From NCBI RefSeq assembly GCF_000499385.1, contig NW_013651754.1:30660-94659 (forward strand): DNA of 64,000 bases. The letters are read 5' to 3'. This DNA is from Eimeria necatrix (Eukaryota > Apicomplexa > Conoidasida > Eucoccidiorida > Eimeriidae). Position numbers and translations under genes: made by a program. Positions 49,071 through 59,615 of the stretch are shown piece by piece. Within the stretch, counting starts at the first letter, position 1; the number at the start of each line of letters is the position of its first letter. The notes under the pieces are model-generated. The model saw nothing but the letters and a program-made list of their open reading frames with translations, made no database searches and was not told the origin of the DNA.

Positions 49071-49079
49071 TGCAGGAGG
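48145..49079. other. divergent intergenic region
   Basis: Between the minus-strand Gln-rich gene and the plus-strand Hikeshi gene, so it should carry both promoters. It has (CTG)n at 48165-48230, AT-rich sequence at 48418-48480 and 48590-48640, and (CAG)n at 48890-49075 that runs up to the Hikeshi ATG. No exon was recognised. Confidence 0.5.
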
Positions 49080-49282
49080 ATGAGCGTGAATCCGATAGGG
49101 GTGATAGTGCCTGGGAACGCCTGCGCGTTCCCGCAGCAGCTGCAGGGAGACGCAAAGTGGCTGCTGGACTTAAAGCCTGCAGCAGCAGATGTCGTTTGCT
49201 TCTTGACGCAGCAAAACCAGCTGCCCCCAGACACAGGCATTGGCATTTACTTCGCGCTGCCCCCCTTCGCAGACTGGGAGGT

Positions 49283-49323
<41 letters not shown>

Positions 49324-49528
49324 GTAGCAGCAGCAGCAGCGGTAGCAGTAGCAGCAGCAGCAGCGGTAGCAGTAGCAGCAGCAGCAATCTGCTGCTGCAC
49401 TTTTGCCTTTCTGCGCTGCAGTTCTTGGGAGTGTTGACGAACAACAGGCCGAGCACTCTGCTGTCCACCGGCTGGCAAGCAGCAGCAGCTTTTGCTGCCT
49501 TTGCAAAAAAGCCAAAGACACCCAGCCT

Positions 49529-49564
<36 letters not shown>

Positions 49565-50630
49565 CTGCGGGCCAAAGAAGTGCCTCAAATGCTTCTCGGG
49601 GCTGCGCCAGCCTCCGTTCATGTTTGCTTCCTTGCTGCTGCTGCTGCTGCTGCTGCGCGCAGGAATCTGCTGCCCGAGGCTCAGCAGGTGGACGGGGTGC
49701 GGCTTGGCTTGTAAGTGGCCTGGCCCGCCGTCATGAGGGATCGCAAAGTGCAGATAATGCAGAAAATAAATAAATAAAATAAAAAATTCGGAAATTTGAA
49801 TTGCAAGGCCCAGCAAACTTGAATTCCGCCGCGGGCAACGGCGTGTGCAACTTCGGGAAAGCTTTCGTTTTCTGGTTTTCCGCTGCATCAAATCCTGCTT
49901 TTTCTGTTCAGTTTGCTGGAATCTGCGGAAAGCTTGACAGTGAAACTCGAAACGAAACCGATCGTTGACGCAAAAAAAGAATATGCGCGAAAAGTGGCAT
50001 TGAATTTGTACCGGTGGGTCGCGTGCGCACTTGGGGTGTACAGACACCTCAGCTCCGGCCCTTTACTCTGCTCTTTCTAGTCAAGATCCACTTCTGTTCA
50101 GCTTTCACCATTTGAATTATTTTACAATTTTTGCGTTTTTTTGCAACTTTTGAACTTTTTTCTGTTTTTCTCGCTTCCAGCTACTTAGAATCGTTTCAAG
50201 GAGGCGGAAATCAGGCACTGCTGGACCGCTGGTTCGAACGGTGAGAAAAGATATTTTTTTTCTTCTTTTTGATTTCATAAATACTTCTTTTTTTTGTTTA
50301 ATGCACAATTAGACATTTCCCGTTTCTAAACAGCTGCTGGGGCCAAAACAGCCCATAAACTCAAAAACTTGAATTCAAAAACTTGAATTCAAAAACTTGA
50401 ATTCAAAAAGCTTGAATTCAAAAAACTTGAATTCGAAAAACTTGAATTCAAAAAACTTGAATTCGAGAGACTTGAAATTAAAGAAACTTGAATTCAGAAA
50501 ACTTGAATTCAAGAATCTTCAGTTCAAAAAACCGGAATTCAAAAACTTGAATTCCGAAAATTTGAATTTCCGCTGCAGATTCGAAGCCAAGTACCGCATG
50601 GACCCGAACTTTGTGATGAAGAGCGAGTGA
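49080..50630 (+). CDS. HIKESHI: Hikeshi/OPI10 homologue (nuclear import carrier for Hsp70)
   Basis: Hikeshi carries ATP-bound Hsp70 into the nucleus after heat stress in animals. Exons 49080-49280, 49422-49621, 49663-49710, 50181-50240 and 50579-50630 give 186 residues, close to the 197 of the human protein. Family landmarks: GVIVPGNACAFPQQLQ, WLLDLKPAAADVVCFLT, GIGIYFALPPFADW joined to FLGVLTNNRPSTLLSTGW, then YLESFQGGGNQALLDRWFE and FEAKYRMDPNFVMKSE, matching the conserved C-terminal W-F-x-R-F...DPNF end. Intron 1 is 141 nt, full of AGC repeats, divisible by three and free of stops, so retention would insert 47 residues (mostly Ser). Intron 2 would be only 41 nt, and exon 2 carries Ala and Gln runs not seen in homologues, so the middle may be a longer intron or a frame error. 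The last intron holds a TTGAATTCAAAAA minisatellite. Assignment is firm; the centre of the model is not. Confidence 0.85.
50355..50565. repeat. AACTTGAATTCAAAA minisatellite in the last Hikeshi intron
   Basis: About fifteen units of 13-15 bp built around GAATTC (AACTTGAATTCAAAA with G substitutions). It lies wholly within the intron before the terminal exon at 50579. Confidence 0.9.
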
Positions 50631-51671
50631 AGGCAGCAGCAAAGTTGCTGCTGCTGCTGCTGCTGTCTGCGGCGCTGAGAGCAGCAGCAGCAACTCCCGC
50701 AAAGGGAAGCAGCAGCTCCCATTCCGCCCCAGCAGCAGCACTTGCTGCTGCTAGCAGCATCCGCTGCTGCTGCTGCTGCCAGCAGCATCCGCTGCTGCTG
50801 CTGCTGCTGCTAGCAGCATCCGCTGCTGCTGCTTCTGCCAACAGCACCAGCCGCCTCTGCCGCTGCTAGCGGCATCCGTTGCTGCTGCTGCTGCTGCTGC
50901 CAGCAGCACCCGCTGCTGCTGCTGCGCAGCCTTTTCACTAAGGAAGCAGCAGCAAACTAGCTATTCAGCCCACAGAAGAGTCTTGCTGAATTTGTTAAGT
51001 CAGGGGGGCCCCCAGGGGCCCCGAGGGGCCGCAGCTCTGGGCTGCCCCCCCTCAGCTGCCAGGTAGCCGCAGCAGCAGCAGCAGCAGCAGCAGCAGCGGC
51101 AGCAGCAGCAGCAGCAGCAGCAGCAGCCCGTGGAATGCGGGGGGAGACAGTCCGAGCCCTTAGCCCTTGAAGCGCTCGCGCAGGACTTTTTTGTTTCCGC
51201 TTTGCTGCCAGCTGGTTAAGCTGTTGCTGCTGCTGCAGTTGCCGTTGCTGCTGCTGCAGTTGCCGTTGCTGCTGCTGCAGTTGCTGCTGCTGCAGTTGCC
51301 GTTGCTGCTGCTGCAGTTGCCGTTGCTGCTGCCGCTGCTGTTCTGCTGCGGCTGTTTTGCACTGCGCCGTTAAAGAGGGGGAAACGGCTGCTTTGAGCTG
51401 CTGCTGCTGCTGCTGCTGGCGCAGCTGTCGCTGCTGCTGCTGCTGCAGTCGCTGCTGCTGCCGCAGCAGCGCTGCTGCGGCCGCTGTTCGTAGCGCAGCC
51501 GCTACTGCTGCTGCTCATGCTGCTGCTGCAGATGCTGCTGCTGCTGCTATTGATGCTGCGGCTGCTTCCGCTGCTAATACTACTGCTGCTCAAGCTCCTG
51601 CTGCCGCAGATATTGCTGCTGCTGCTGCTACTACTGCTGCTGCTGCTACTACTGCTGCTGCTGATACTACA
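50631..51671. other. CAG/CTG-rich spacer
   Basis: Contains (CTG)n clusters, a TAGCAGCATCCGCTGCTGCTG repeat at about 50745-50915, (CAG)n at 51068-51125 and a 15-18 bp CTGCAGTTGCCGTTG repeat at 51225-51335. A minus-strand Gln-rich frame (QLQQQQRQL units, then LAAKRKQKSPARALQG) runs through 51335-51150 and could be a 3' exon of the gene at 51672, but the frames do not connect without splicing. Confidence 0.4.
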
Positions 51672-51691
51672 CTACTGCTGCTGCTGCTGAC

Positions 51692-51759
<68 letters not shown>

Positions 51760-52019
51760 CTGCGGAGGCGCGCTGCCTGCGCAAGCATTCGCTGTTTGGC
51801 TTCTTCTGCGGAGAGGACTTCGCCGAGCTGCGCCTGCTGCTGCTCCTTCTTGTTGTTGTAGAAGTGCAGCAGCAGCACAGCAGCAAGCAGCAGCCAGAAG
51901 GCTGGGGAGCAGCAGCTCAAGTTCCGCTCCGGCAGCAGCAAGTCCCACAGCCGCTGGCTCTCCGCAGCCCGCTGCGCCAGCTGCTGCTGCGCGCTCGTTG
52001 CTGCTGCGCCCTCCTGCTG

Positions 52020-52052
<33 letters not shown>

Positions 52053-52143
52053 AGTTCGCCCCGCGTCCGTGGGGGGGCTCGGCGCTGCCGCTGCGGAAGA
52101 CTCCGCAGGCTGCTGCGGGCCGGTGCGAGAGAGCTGCTGCTGC

Positions 52144-52178
<35 letters not shown>

Positions 52179-52604
52179 GCTGCCGGCGGCGGCTGAGCAG
52201 TGGCTGCGCAGAGAGGAAGGCCGGAGGCCTTGAGAGGCTCTTCCTGCTTGCTGCAGCACCAAGCAGCTGCGCGTGCTGCCGAAGAAGGTGCAGTTGCTGC
52301 TGCAGTTGCTGCTGGAGTTGCTGCTGGAGTTGCTGCTGCAGTTGCTGCTGCAGTTGCTGCTGCAGTTGCTGCTGCAGTTGCGCAGTTGAAGAGGCGCAGC
52401 GTGAGGGGTGAAGCCTGGAGTAGCAGCAGCTGCAGCAAGGCGAATTGAAGAGGCAGAGCCAGCAGCAGCAGCAGCAAAAGGAGCAGCAGATGCAGCAGCA
52501 GCAGCTGCAGCTGCTGCAGCAGTTCCAGCAGCAGCGGAAGAGTTGCGTGGGAAGAAATGTGGGACCGCCCGTAGGGCAGTCCTTAGCCCCCTCCGAGCAG
52601 CCAT
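51672..52604 (-). CDS. single-span protein with mitochondrial-type presequence and Gln-rich tail
   Basis: An ATG at 52604 opens a 310-codon frame. The N-terminus MAARRGLRTALRAVPHFFPR has Arg, no acidic residues and amphipathic spacing, as in mitochondrial presequences. An Ala/Asn/Ser repeat region follows, then QRAAESQRLWDLLLPERNLS, one membrane helix (AFWLLLAAVLLLHFY, about residues 234-248), NNKKEQQQAQLGEVLSAEEA and KQRMLAQAARLRRQ, a charged helix that leads into a Gln run before the TAG. The topology (presequence, helix, charged coiled-coil-like segment) suggests an inner-membrane protein. I do not recognise the family. Small tail-helix proteins of respiratory or import complexes are possible. 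A CAG-frame slip near 51672 could hide a longer C-terminus. Confidence 0.55.
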
Positions 52605-53268
52605 TTGCAACTAAAGAAGGCAATTAAATAAATCCATTTTGACAAATTTTGAATTAAAATTGAAATTAAAATTAAAATAAATGCATTTTGGAGCCCCGGG
52701 CGCCGGCGGCGGGCCCCGCCGGTGACTCAAAAAGCCCCGAAGCTTCTTTGTCTGGCTCCGTCTGCTGCCAGGGGATTTCTTGGCGTTTCCAAGTTGTTTA
52801 ATTCATTAATTTGTTTTATTTTGAAACAATTAATTAATTTATTCAAAGTTTTCCCGCTGCTGCACTGGCTGGCTAGTCGGCGGCGGGCGGGCGCAGCAAG
52901 CTGCTGCTTTGTCTTCTTGCTGCTGCCTTCTTCTGCAGCGCAGCAAAGAATACCATTTGAGGCCTTCGCAGCGCTTTCGCCTTCTCCGCCTCCCAACACG
53001 GGCCGCCGCTGCTGCGGCTGCTGCGGCTGCTGCAGCAACAGCAGCAGCAGCAGCAGCCGCAGCAGCAGCAGCAGCAGCTGCTGCTGCTGCACTTTGCTTC
53101 GGCACTCACAGAAGCAGCCACTGCTGCGTCCACTTTTCTGGAGAGAATTTTCTCCATCTTCCCCTCGCCCTCTCCGCCTGCGGCAGTCTGCTGCTGTAAG
53201 ATCGATTCTGGCTCGAAGCTGCAGCAGCAGCAGCAGCTGCTGCTGTTGCTGCTCCTGCTGCTCCTGCC
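52605..53268. other. divergent intergenic region
   Basis: AT-rich at 52620-52690 and 52795-52845, then CAG-rich. Around 53095-53190 both strands are open with natural-looking residues: plus ALTEAATAASTFLERIFSIF and minus MEKILSRKVDAAVAASVSAE. The plus reading would extend the gene at 53269 leftwards; I could not decide between them. Confidence 0.4.
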
Positions 53269-53308
53269 GTGTCCCCGGCCCCCAGCCCGCCCATCAGCCG
53301 CTTCCCGA

Positions 53309-53343
<35 letters not shown>

Positions 53344-53396
53344 CCGCCACCGCCCCGAGCACGCAGCCCCCCCGCAGCGCCCCCGGCTCCGCAGCC

Positions 53397-53442
<46 letters not shown>

Positions 53443-53677
53443 GGGGGCGCTTCCCTCTTCTGCGTACGGGCACTCCTCCTCGCCCTCCTGCCGCGTCGGA
53501 GAGGCCCTCCACTCCGGGCGCTTTCCCCCCCTCAGGGGCGAAGGCCTGGGCGGTTTGCTGTCGCTGCGGCGCAGCAGTTTGCTGCTGCTGCTGCTAACGG
53601 CAGCGCCAGCGCGAACGCCGGCGCACTCGCCGCGCCCAACGGCGTCAGCAGCAGCAGCAGCAGCAGCAGCAGCACTG

Positions 53678-53715
<38 letters not shown>

Positions 53716-53819
53716 CTTCCGTGCTTTGACGCCTGCCAGAACTGTCGCCGCAATTTGTGCGAAGCCCTCGTCATGCGGAAAGTGAGAAGTTCCTCTTTAC
53801 TGAACTTCTGTTTTTCTAT

Positions 53820-53898
<79 letters not shown>

Positions 53899-54002
53899 TT
53901 NNNNNNNNNNNNNNNNNNNNNNNNNNNNNNNNNNNNNNNNNNNNNNNNNNNNNNNNNNNNNNNNNNNNNNNNNNNNNNNNNNNNNNNNNNNNNNNNNNNN
54001 AT

Positions 54003-54057
<55 letters not shown>

Positions 54058-54202
54058 TTTGTTGTTGTTATTTGTGGTTTTTGTTTCCTTCCCTTATTAT
54101 TAATTAATTAACCAATCTGCTGCTCTCATTGCTTGCGATTATTTTACGCCATTTATCAGATTTTGTCCTCGGAGGCTCTCCTGCTGCTGCTGCTGCTGCT
54201 GC

Positions 54203-54241
<39 letters not shown>

Positions 54242-56049
54242 GCAGCGGCTGGCTGCGTCTTCGGAAGTGTGCGGATTGGCGCTTGTAGTTGGCGTTTTTT
54301 GCATCAAATTGCACGAAATTGGAAGTAAAAATGCCTCAAATTGCGCGAAGTTGGAAATAAAAATAAAAAAAATGAAAATAAAATGAAAATAAAACAAAGA
54401 AATGGTTTTAATTTGAAGTTGCTGCTCAGGACGCTCTTTATTTCCTGAAGGAATGCGACTCAGTGACGGGGGAGCTGCAGCGGCTGCTGGGCGCCGGCGG
54501 GCTGCGATCTTTGAACAACTTTTTGTCTTTTTCTCTCGGAAAACAAACTAAAAGTGAAATAAGTGCCATTTCGCCTTACAAAGGGCCTGCTGCTGCTGCT
54601 GCAGCAGCAGCAGCAGCAGCAGGGCCCCAGGCGTGCCCGGGCTGCGCTGCTTCCAGCAGCAGCAGGAAGGAAGCGCTGGAGGTGAATAGTTTCCGTTTTC
54701 TTCTTTTTTCGAGATTCTTTTTGCTGCTGGTTCTCTTTTTCTTTTTTATTTCTTTTTATTTCTTTTTATTTTCTTTTTTCTTTTTTTTAAATCCTTTTTT
54801 TCCCACTTTTTCGCGAAAAATCGAACAAAAGTTTCACTTGAATTCGCGTTTCTGAATTTCAGATTTATTTCAACTTTCTTCCTTCTGCAGCGATCTGTGG
54901 CCAAACAAAGCCGTTTCTTTTCCAAATAATTTAATTTAAAAGTTCTTTTATTTCGCAAAAAGAAAATAAAATGAAATTCTTTTCTTTCCGAAGATCCAGC
55001 CAAGTCTTTGGGGCCTCTGTGCCTCCAGACAGGTCCAAAAAGGAGTTTTTTCCTTTCAAAATGAATCAATTGGATTTATTTTTGTTTTTTTTTCTTTAAA
55101 ATAAATTAATTGGATTTGTTTTTGTTAATTCTTTTCTCAGGAAGCTGCTGTTGCTTGCTACAAGCTGGAGGGTCTTTGTGTCTACTTGGAAGTGCATGCA
55201 GAAGAGATTCGAGCTGCTGCAGTGAGTGCATGCATTTTGCTTCTTTTTGACTTTTTTTTCAACTTTTTCAGTTCTTTTTGGTCCTTTTTTATCTCTTTTT
55301 TTCTCCTTTATTCAATAAAGGCACTTTTAAATTCATTTTGCTTCTTTCTTGGGAAGAAAGCCGCCTTTAATTCCTTTTTTGCTTCTTCTGATTCAAAAGT
55401 GTTTGTCAGTTGCAGCAAATACTTGAGCCGTTTTCAAGCGTTTGCTGCTGTTCCTTTTTTAATAGTTCATCATTTATTTTTATTTGATTTAATTGTTTAT
55501 TTCCAATAAGTTTTTTGTGTCTTCTTTTATCTGCAGGCGCTGCATGCAGCAGCAGCAAGAGCCACAACAGCCCCCGCAGCGCGCCCCCGTGTCGCAGCAG
55601 CAGCAGCAGCAGCAGCAACCGCAGCAGCAGCGCCGAGAGCTGCAGCAGCAATAGGCCCCAAGCTTGGCTCGCAGCAAAGAGCAGTCAGCGTGAAGATCCC
55701 CCTAGCAGTTCCACGTGTTGCAGCTCCCGGCAGCAGCAGCAGCAGCAGCAGCAGCAACACCAATAGCAGCAGCAGCAGCAGCAGCAGACAGGGCCTGCGC
55801 GTAAGGAGAGCAGAAACGGAAGTTGTGAGGGGAGGCCTTTTTAAAGAGCTCTCGCGGGGAGAGCCAAGCAGCAGCAGCACGCGCAGGTCTGCTGCTGCTG
55901 CTGCTGCTGAGCAGCAACAGCAGCAGCTGATGCAGCAGCAGCTGATGCAGCAGCAGCTGATGCACCAGCAGCAGCTGCAGCAGCAAAGCTTGTCAGGCGC
56001 CCTGCTGCTGCCCGCGCCCTCTCTCCGCCGCGGCGGAGACGCAGGGTGA
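53269..56049 (+). CDS. unassigned four-exon gene, Ala/Ser/Gln-rich C-terminus
   Basis: Exons (<53269)-53781, 54430-54681, 55141-55221 and 55537-56049, all in phase 0 with good splice sites (AAA|GTGAGA, CTCAG|GAC, GAG|GTGAAT, TTCTCAG|GAA, GCA|GTGAGT, CTGCAG|GCG), give at least 452 residues. The conserved-looking core spans the first three junctions: CFDACQNCRRNLCEALVMRK, DALYFLKECDSVTGELQRLL, GAGGLRSLNNFLSFSL, AAVACYKLEGLCVYLEVHAE and EIRAAAALHAAAARAT, which reads as a set of amphipathic helices. The rest is Ala, Ser and Gln runs, ending with three LMQQQ units. The true start is left of 53269; the first exon has no convincing ATG. Intron 1 holds the (ATTT)n array and the assembly gap, so a missing exon there cannot be excluded. 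No family recognised. Confidence 0.55.
53817..54060. repeat. (ATTT)n microsatellite containing a 100-N assembly gap
   Basis: Perfect TTTA tetramers on both sides of exactly 100 N at 53901-54000. The gap is therefore a placeholder for an array the assembler could not cross; its true length is unknown. It lies in intron 1 of the gene at 53269. Confidence 0.95.
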
Positions 56050-56066
56050 CAACAGCAGCAGCAGCA

Positions 56067-56119
<53 letters not shown>

Positions 56120-56345
56120 ATGCACTTCTTTGTCTCTTGCGAACTTGGGGGTTGCGCGTCTTTTCCTTTTATTTGTCTTCTTTTGTCTCTCGATCTGTGC
56201 AGACTTCCATTTCACTTTGTTTTATCAAATTCAATTTAATATAATTTAATTTAATTTCATTCAATCCAATTTTATTTTATTTTTGTTAATTTATTTTCCT
56301 CCGGAGAGGAGCGCCACAGCATTTTGCTGCGGTCTTTTCTGCAGC

Positions 56346-56760
56346 GCCAAGCTAGCTAGCTAGTTAGGTAGCTAGCTAGCTAGTTCGGGTAGCTAGCTAG
56401 GTAGTTCGGGTATCTAGCTAGCTAGTTGGGTAGCTTGCTAGCTAGTTAGGTAGCTAGCTAGTTAGGTAGCTAGCTAGCGAGTTCGGGTAGCTAGCTAGCT
56501 AGTTGGGTAGCTAGCTATCTAGTTAGGTAGCTAGCTAGCTAGTTCGGGCAGCTAGCTAGCTAGTTGGGTAGCTAGCTAGCTAGTTAGGTAGCTAGCTAGC
56601 TAACGAGCTAGTTAGCTAGCTAGCTAGGTTGCTAGCTAGCTAGTGAGCTAGCTAGCTAGGTAGCTAGCTAGCTGGCTAGATAAGCGAGTAGATGGGCGGA
56701 GAGAGAGACACGAAAGCAGCTAGCTAGCTAGCTAGCTAGCTAGCTAGCTAACTAACTGGC
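56346..56760. repeat. TAGC tetranucleotide array
   Basis: Dense GCTAGCTA units with interspersed GTTAGGTA and GTTCGGGTA variants giving a higher-order period of about 24-28 bp; it ends with nine perfect GCTA repeats at about 56717-56752. Confidence 0.9.
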
Positions 56761-56887
56761 TAGCATGCTTTGTCTCCTTTTGTCTGATTAATTAGTTAAC
56801 TTTTTGTTCATTAATTTGTTTATTTTAATCGGAAATAGCAGCAGCAAGCAGCAATAAACTTCGCTTTCCACTTTTACTCATTGTCTC

Positions 56888-57190
56888 AGTTCTTTATTTA
56901 TTTATTTTCCATTTATTATTTATTTATTTATTATTATTTATTATTATTTATTTATTATTTATTATTTATTATGTATTTATTTATTTATTTATTTATTTAT
57001 TATTTGCTTATTTGGTTCTTCTAAGCTGCTGCTGCGGTGGTTGGCTGCGAATGGACTCCAAGGCAGCAGAAAAAGTGTCATTTGAAAATAAGAAATAAAC
57101 GAATAAATGAAAGTAATAAATAAATAATTTTAAAATAAATAAATAAATAAACAAATAAATAATAAATAAATAAATAAATAATAAATAAAG
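56888..57190. repeat. TTTA/ATTA microsatellites
   Basis: Two AT-only clusters, TTTATT/ATTATT at 56888-57006 and ATAAATAA at 57108-57190, in mirrored orientation around about 100 bp of unique sequence. Confidence 0.85.
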
Positions 57191-57397
57191 ATGAACAATA
57201 AATGAATGAGAAGTGAGGAAGAAGTTCAATTCAAGTGGCGCAGTTTGAAGAAGACCGAAGGCGGATTTCTTTCGCCGCACTTTTGAATGAAATCTTTTGA
57301 ATTATAAATGCATTTTTGTTTTTAATTTAATAAATGACTTTTCAATTTTAAATGAAATTCATTTCTCTCGCAATTGCGAAAACGCAGAAACCCGCGA

Positions 57398-57478
57398 GCT
57401 GCCTGTACACCCCAGCAGCTGCCCATACACCCCAGCAGCTGCCTATACACCCCAGCAGCTGCCGATACACCCCAGCGG
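57398..57478. repeat. four 20-bp repeats carrying TACACCCC
   Basis: Four tandem copies of CAGCTGCCNATACACCCCAG-type units (second and later copies differ at one or two bases), immediately left of a telomere-type array. The core TGTACACCCC resembles half of the palindrome at 62690 and 63600. Confidence 0.85.
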
Positions 57479-57504
57479 CGCGCGCAGCTCCGCCGCCGCT
57501 GCAG

Positions 57505-57571
57505 CCCCAAACCCCAAACCCTAAACCCTAAACCCCAAACCCTAAACCCTAAACCCTAAACTAGGGTTTAG
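57505..57571 (+). repeat. interstitial telomere-type array with inverted end
   Basis: CCCCAAA/CCCTAAA heptamers ending in CTAAACTAGGGTTTAG, so the last unit is inverted. The inverted unit supplies the SAM50 stop codon (TAA at 57570-57568 on the minus strand). Confidence 0.93.
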
Positions 57572-57755
57572 TTCGGATTGTCTATGGTGCACAGCCGGAT
57601 GCCCAGCAGCAGCCTTTCTATTTGGTCGCTGCTGCTTCTCCTCAGGGGAGCAGCAGCACCAGCTTCCACCCAGACGCCTTTGTCTATGGGGAAGCAGCAG
57701 CAGCAGCCCACGCTGCAGCGGAAGCTGCGAAGCAGCGACCCCACGCGGCCCCACA

Positions 57756-57787
<32 letters not shown>

Positions 57788-57887
57788 AGCAGCGGGGAGC
57801 TGCTGCTGCTGAACACGTCGCCCAGGCTGCCGATGCTGCCGAACAGGTACAGCCGGGGGTGGTAGCCCCCGAACCCCTTCTTGCTGC

Positions 57888-57956
<69 letters not shown>

Positions 57957-58242
57957 GGATGTGGAAGTCGTAGGCAAGTCCAACTTCAGCAGCAAAAAAA
58001 GAATCGCCCCCCAGAAAGTCTCTCGTGGGGGAGCAGAGAGACCGCGCCTTGTCAATCGTATACGCTGAGCAGCAGCAGCAGCAAGCACAGCAGCAGCAGC
58101 ATAGCAGCAGCAGCACAGCAGCAGCAGCATAGCAGCAGCAGCATAGCAACAGCAGCATAGCAGCAGCAGCGTAGCAGCAGCAGTTGCAGTTGTTTAAGCG
58201 CTCCCCTGCTGCAGGCCCCACCCCCACCATATCCCTCAACAG

Positions 58243-58299
<57 letters not shown>

Positions 58300-58455
58300 A
58301 CCAACCTTGGTCAGAGGGCCCCACAGCGTAGGGCTTGAAGCCCCTAAGAGCTGCTGCTGCACCTGCGAAGTAAAATTTATCTGCAAGAGAAAGGGGGGGG
58401 GCCCCCTGTGGGGTGAGGAGGGCCCCCAGCCCCAGCCGCGCAGTCAGCACCCACG

Positions 58456-58508
<53 letters not shown>

Positions 58509-58775
58509 GGGAGGGGCACTGCAGCAAAGGCCTGCAGCTCGCCCTTGAGGAAGCGGGCGTCTCCGCCGGGCAGAGCCACTTCTGCTGCTGCCTGCAGCCG
58601 GTAGCCCTTTCTGGGCAGCAGCAGCAGGGGAGTCCAGGCTGTCCGCAGTGTAAAGGTAACGCAGCGAGTGCTTCAAAGAGCCCCAAGGAAGAGACAGAAC
58701 AGCAGCAGAAGGGACTCGAGCAGCAGCAGCTTCCAAAGACAAGCTGCGGTGGTAAAGGCCCCACGAAATGCTGTG

Positions 58776-58822
<47 letters not shown>

Positions 58823-58913
58823 GGAGCTCCGCCGTCGCCGCCGTGGTGGTGATCGCGGCGGAGTTGTAGCACGAGGTGTCTCGACTGCTGCGGAAGACCT
58901 GCAGCAGCCCCAC

Positions 58914-58976
<63 letters not shown>

Positions 58977-59398
58977 GTGGTTTTTGGAAATGTTTGTTTT
59001 GTTTCTTTTGCTTCCTGCTGCGGACTGCAGCAAATTAAAAACATTTAAAAACGAGGGCACTCGCGGGCAGAAAAAGCTGCACGAAAAGACCCGCGAGGGG
59101 TTGCTGCTGCAGACTGCAGCAGCAGCAGCAACGCTGCAGCTGCTGCTGCTGCCAAACACAGCAGGAACTGCTGCTGCTGCTTCCACCTCAACATCTCCTT
59201 TGTTGCTCACTGAGGCCCCCACATTGAAGCTTTGCTGCTGCTCTTCTACATGCAGCACCACCAGGGCCCCTCCGGGGGGCCCCCCGGGGGGCCCCGCTGT
59301 GCACCTCGCTGGCTGTTCTTGTGAATATATTTAGTGATGATAAATTTGCATGCACTGCGTCCAGCCCCAGCAGCAGCTCCCGCACGGTGCTTGCGCCT

Positions 59399-59464
<66 letters not shown>

Positions 59465-59569
59465 CGGAGTTGGAGGGAGCGGCAGCAGCAGGAGAAACAG
59501 CAAAGAGACGCCAACTGCAGCTACGGGGACGCTTCTGCAGCAGCAGCAGCAGTGCCAGCAACAGCAGAG

Positions 59570-59615
<46 letters not shown>

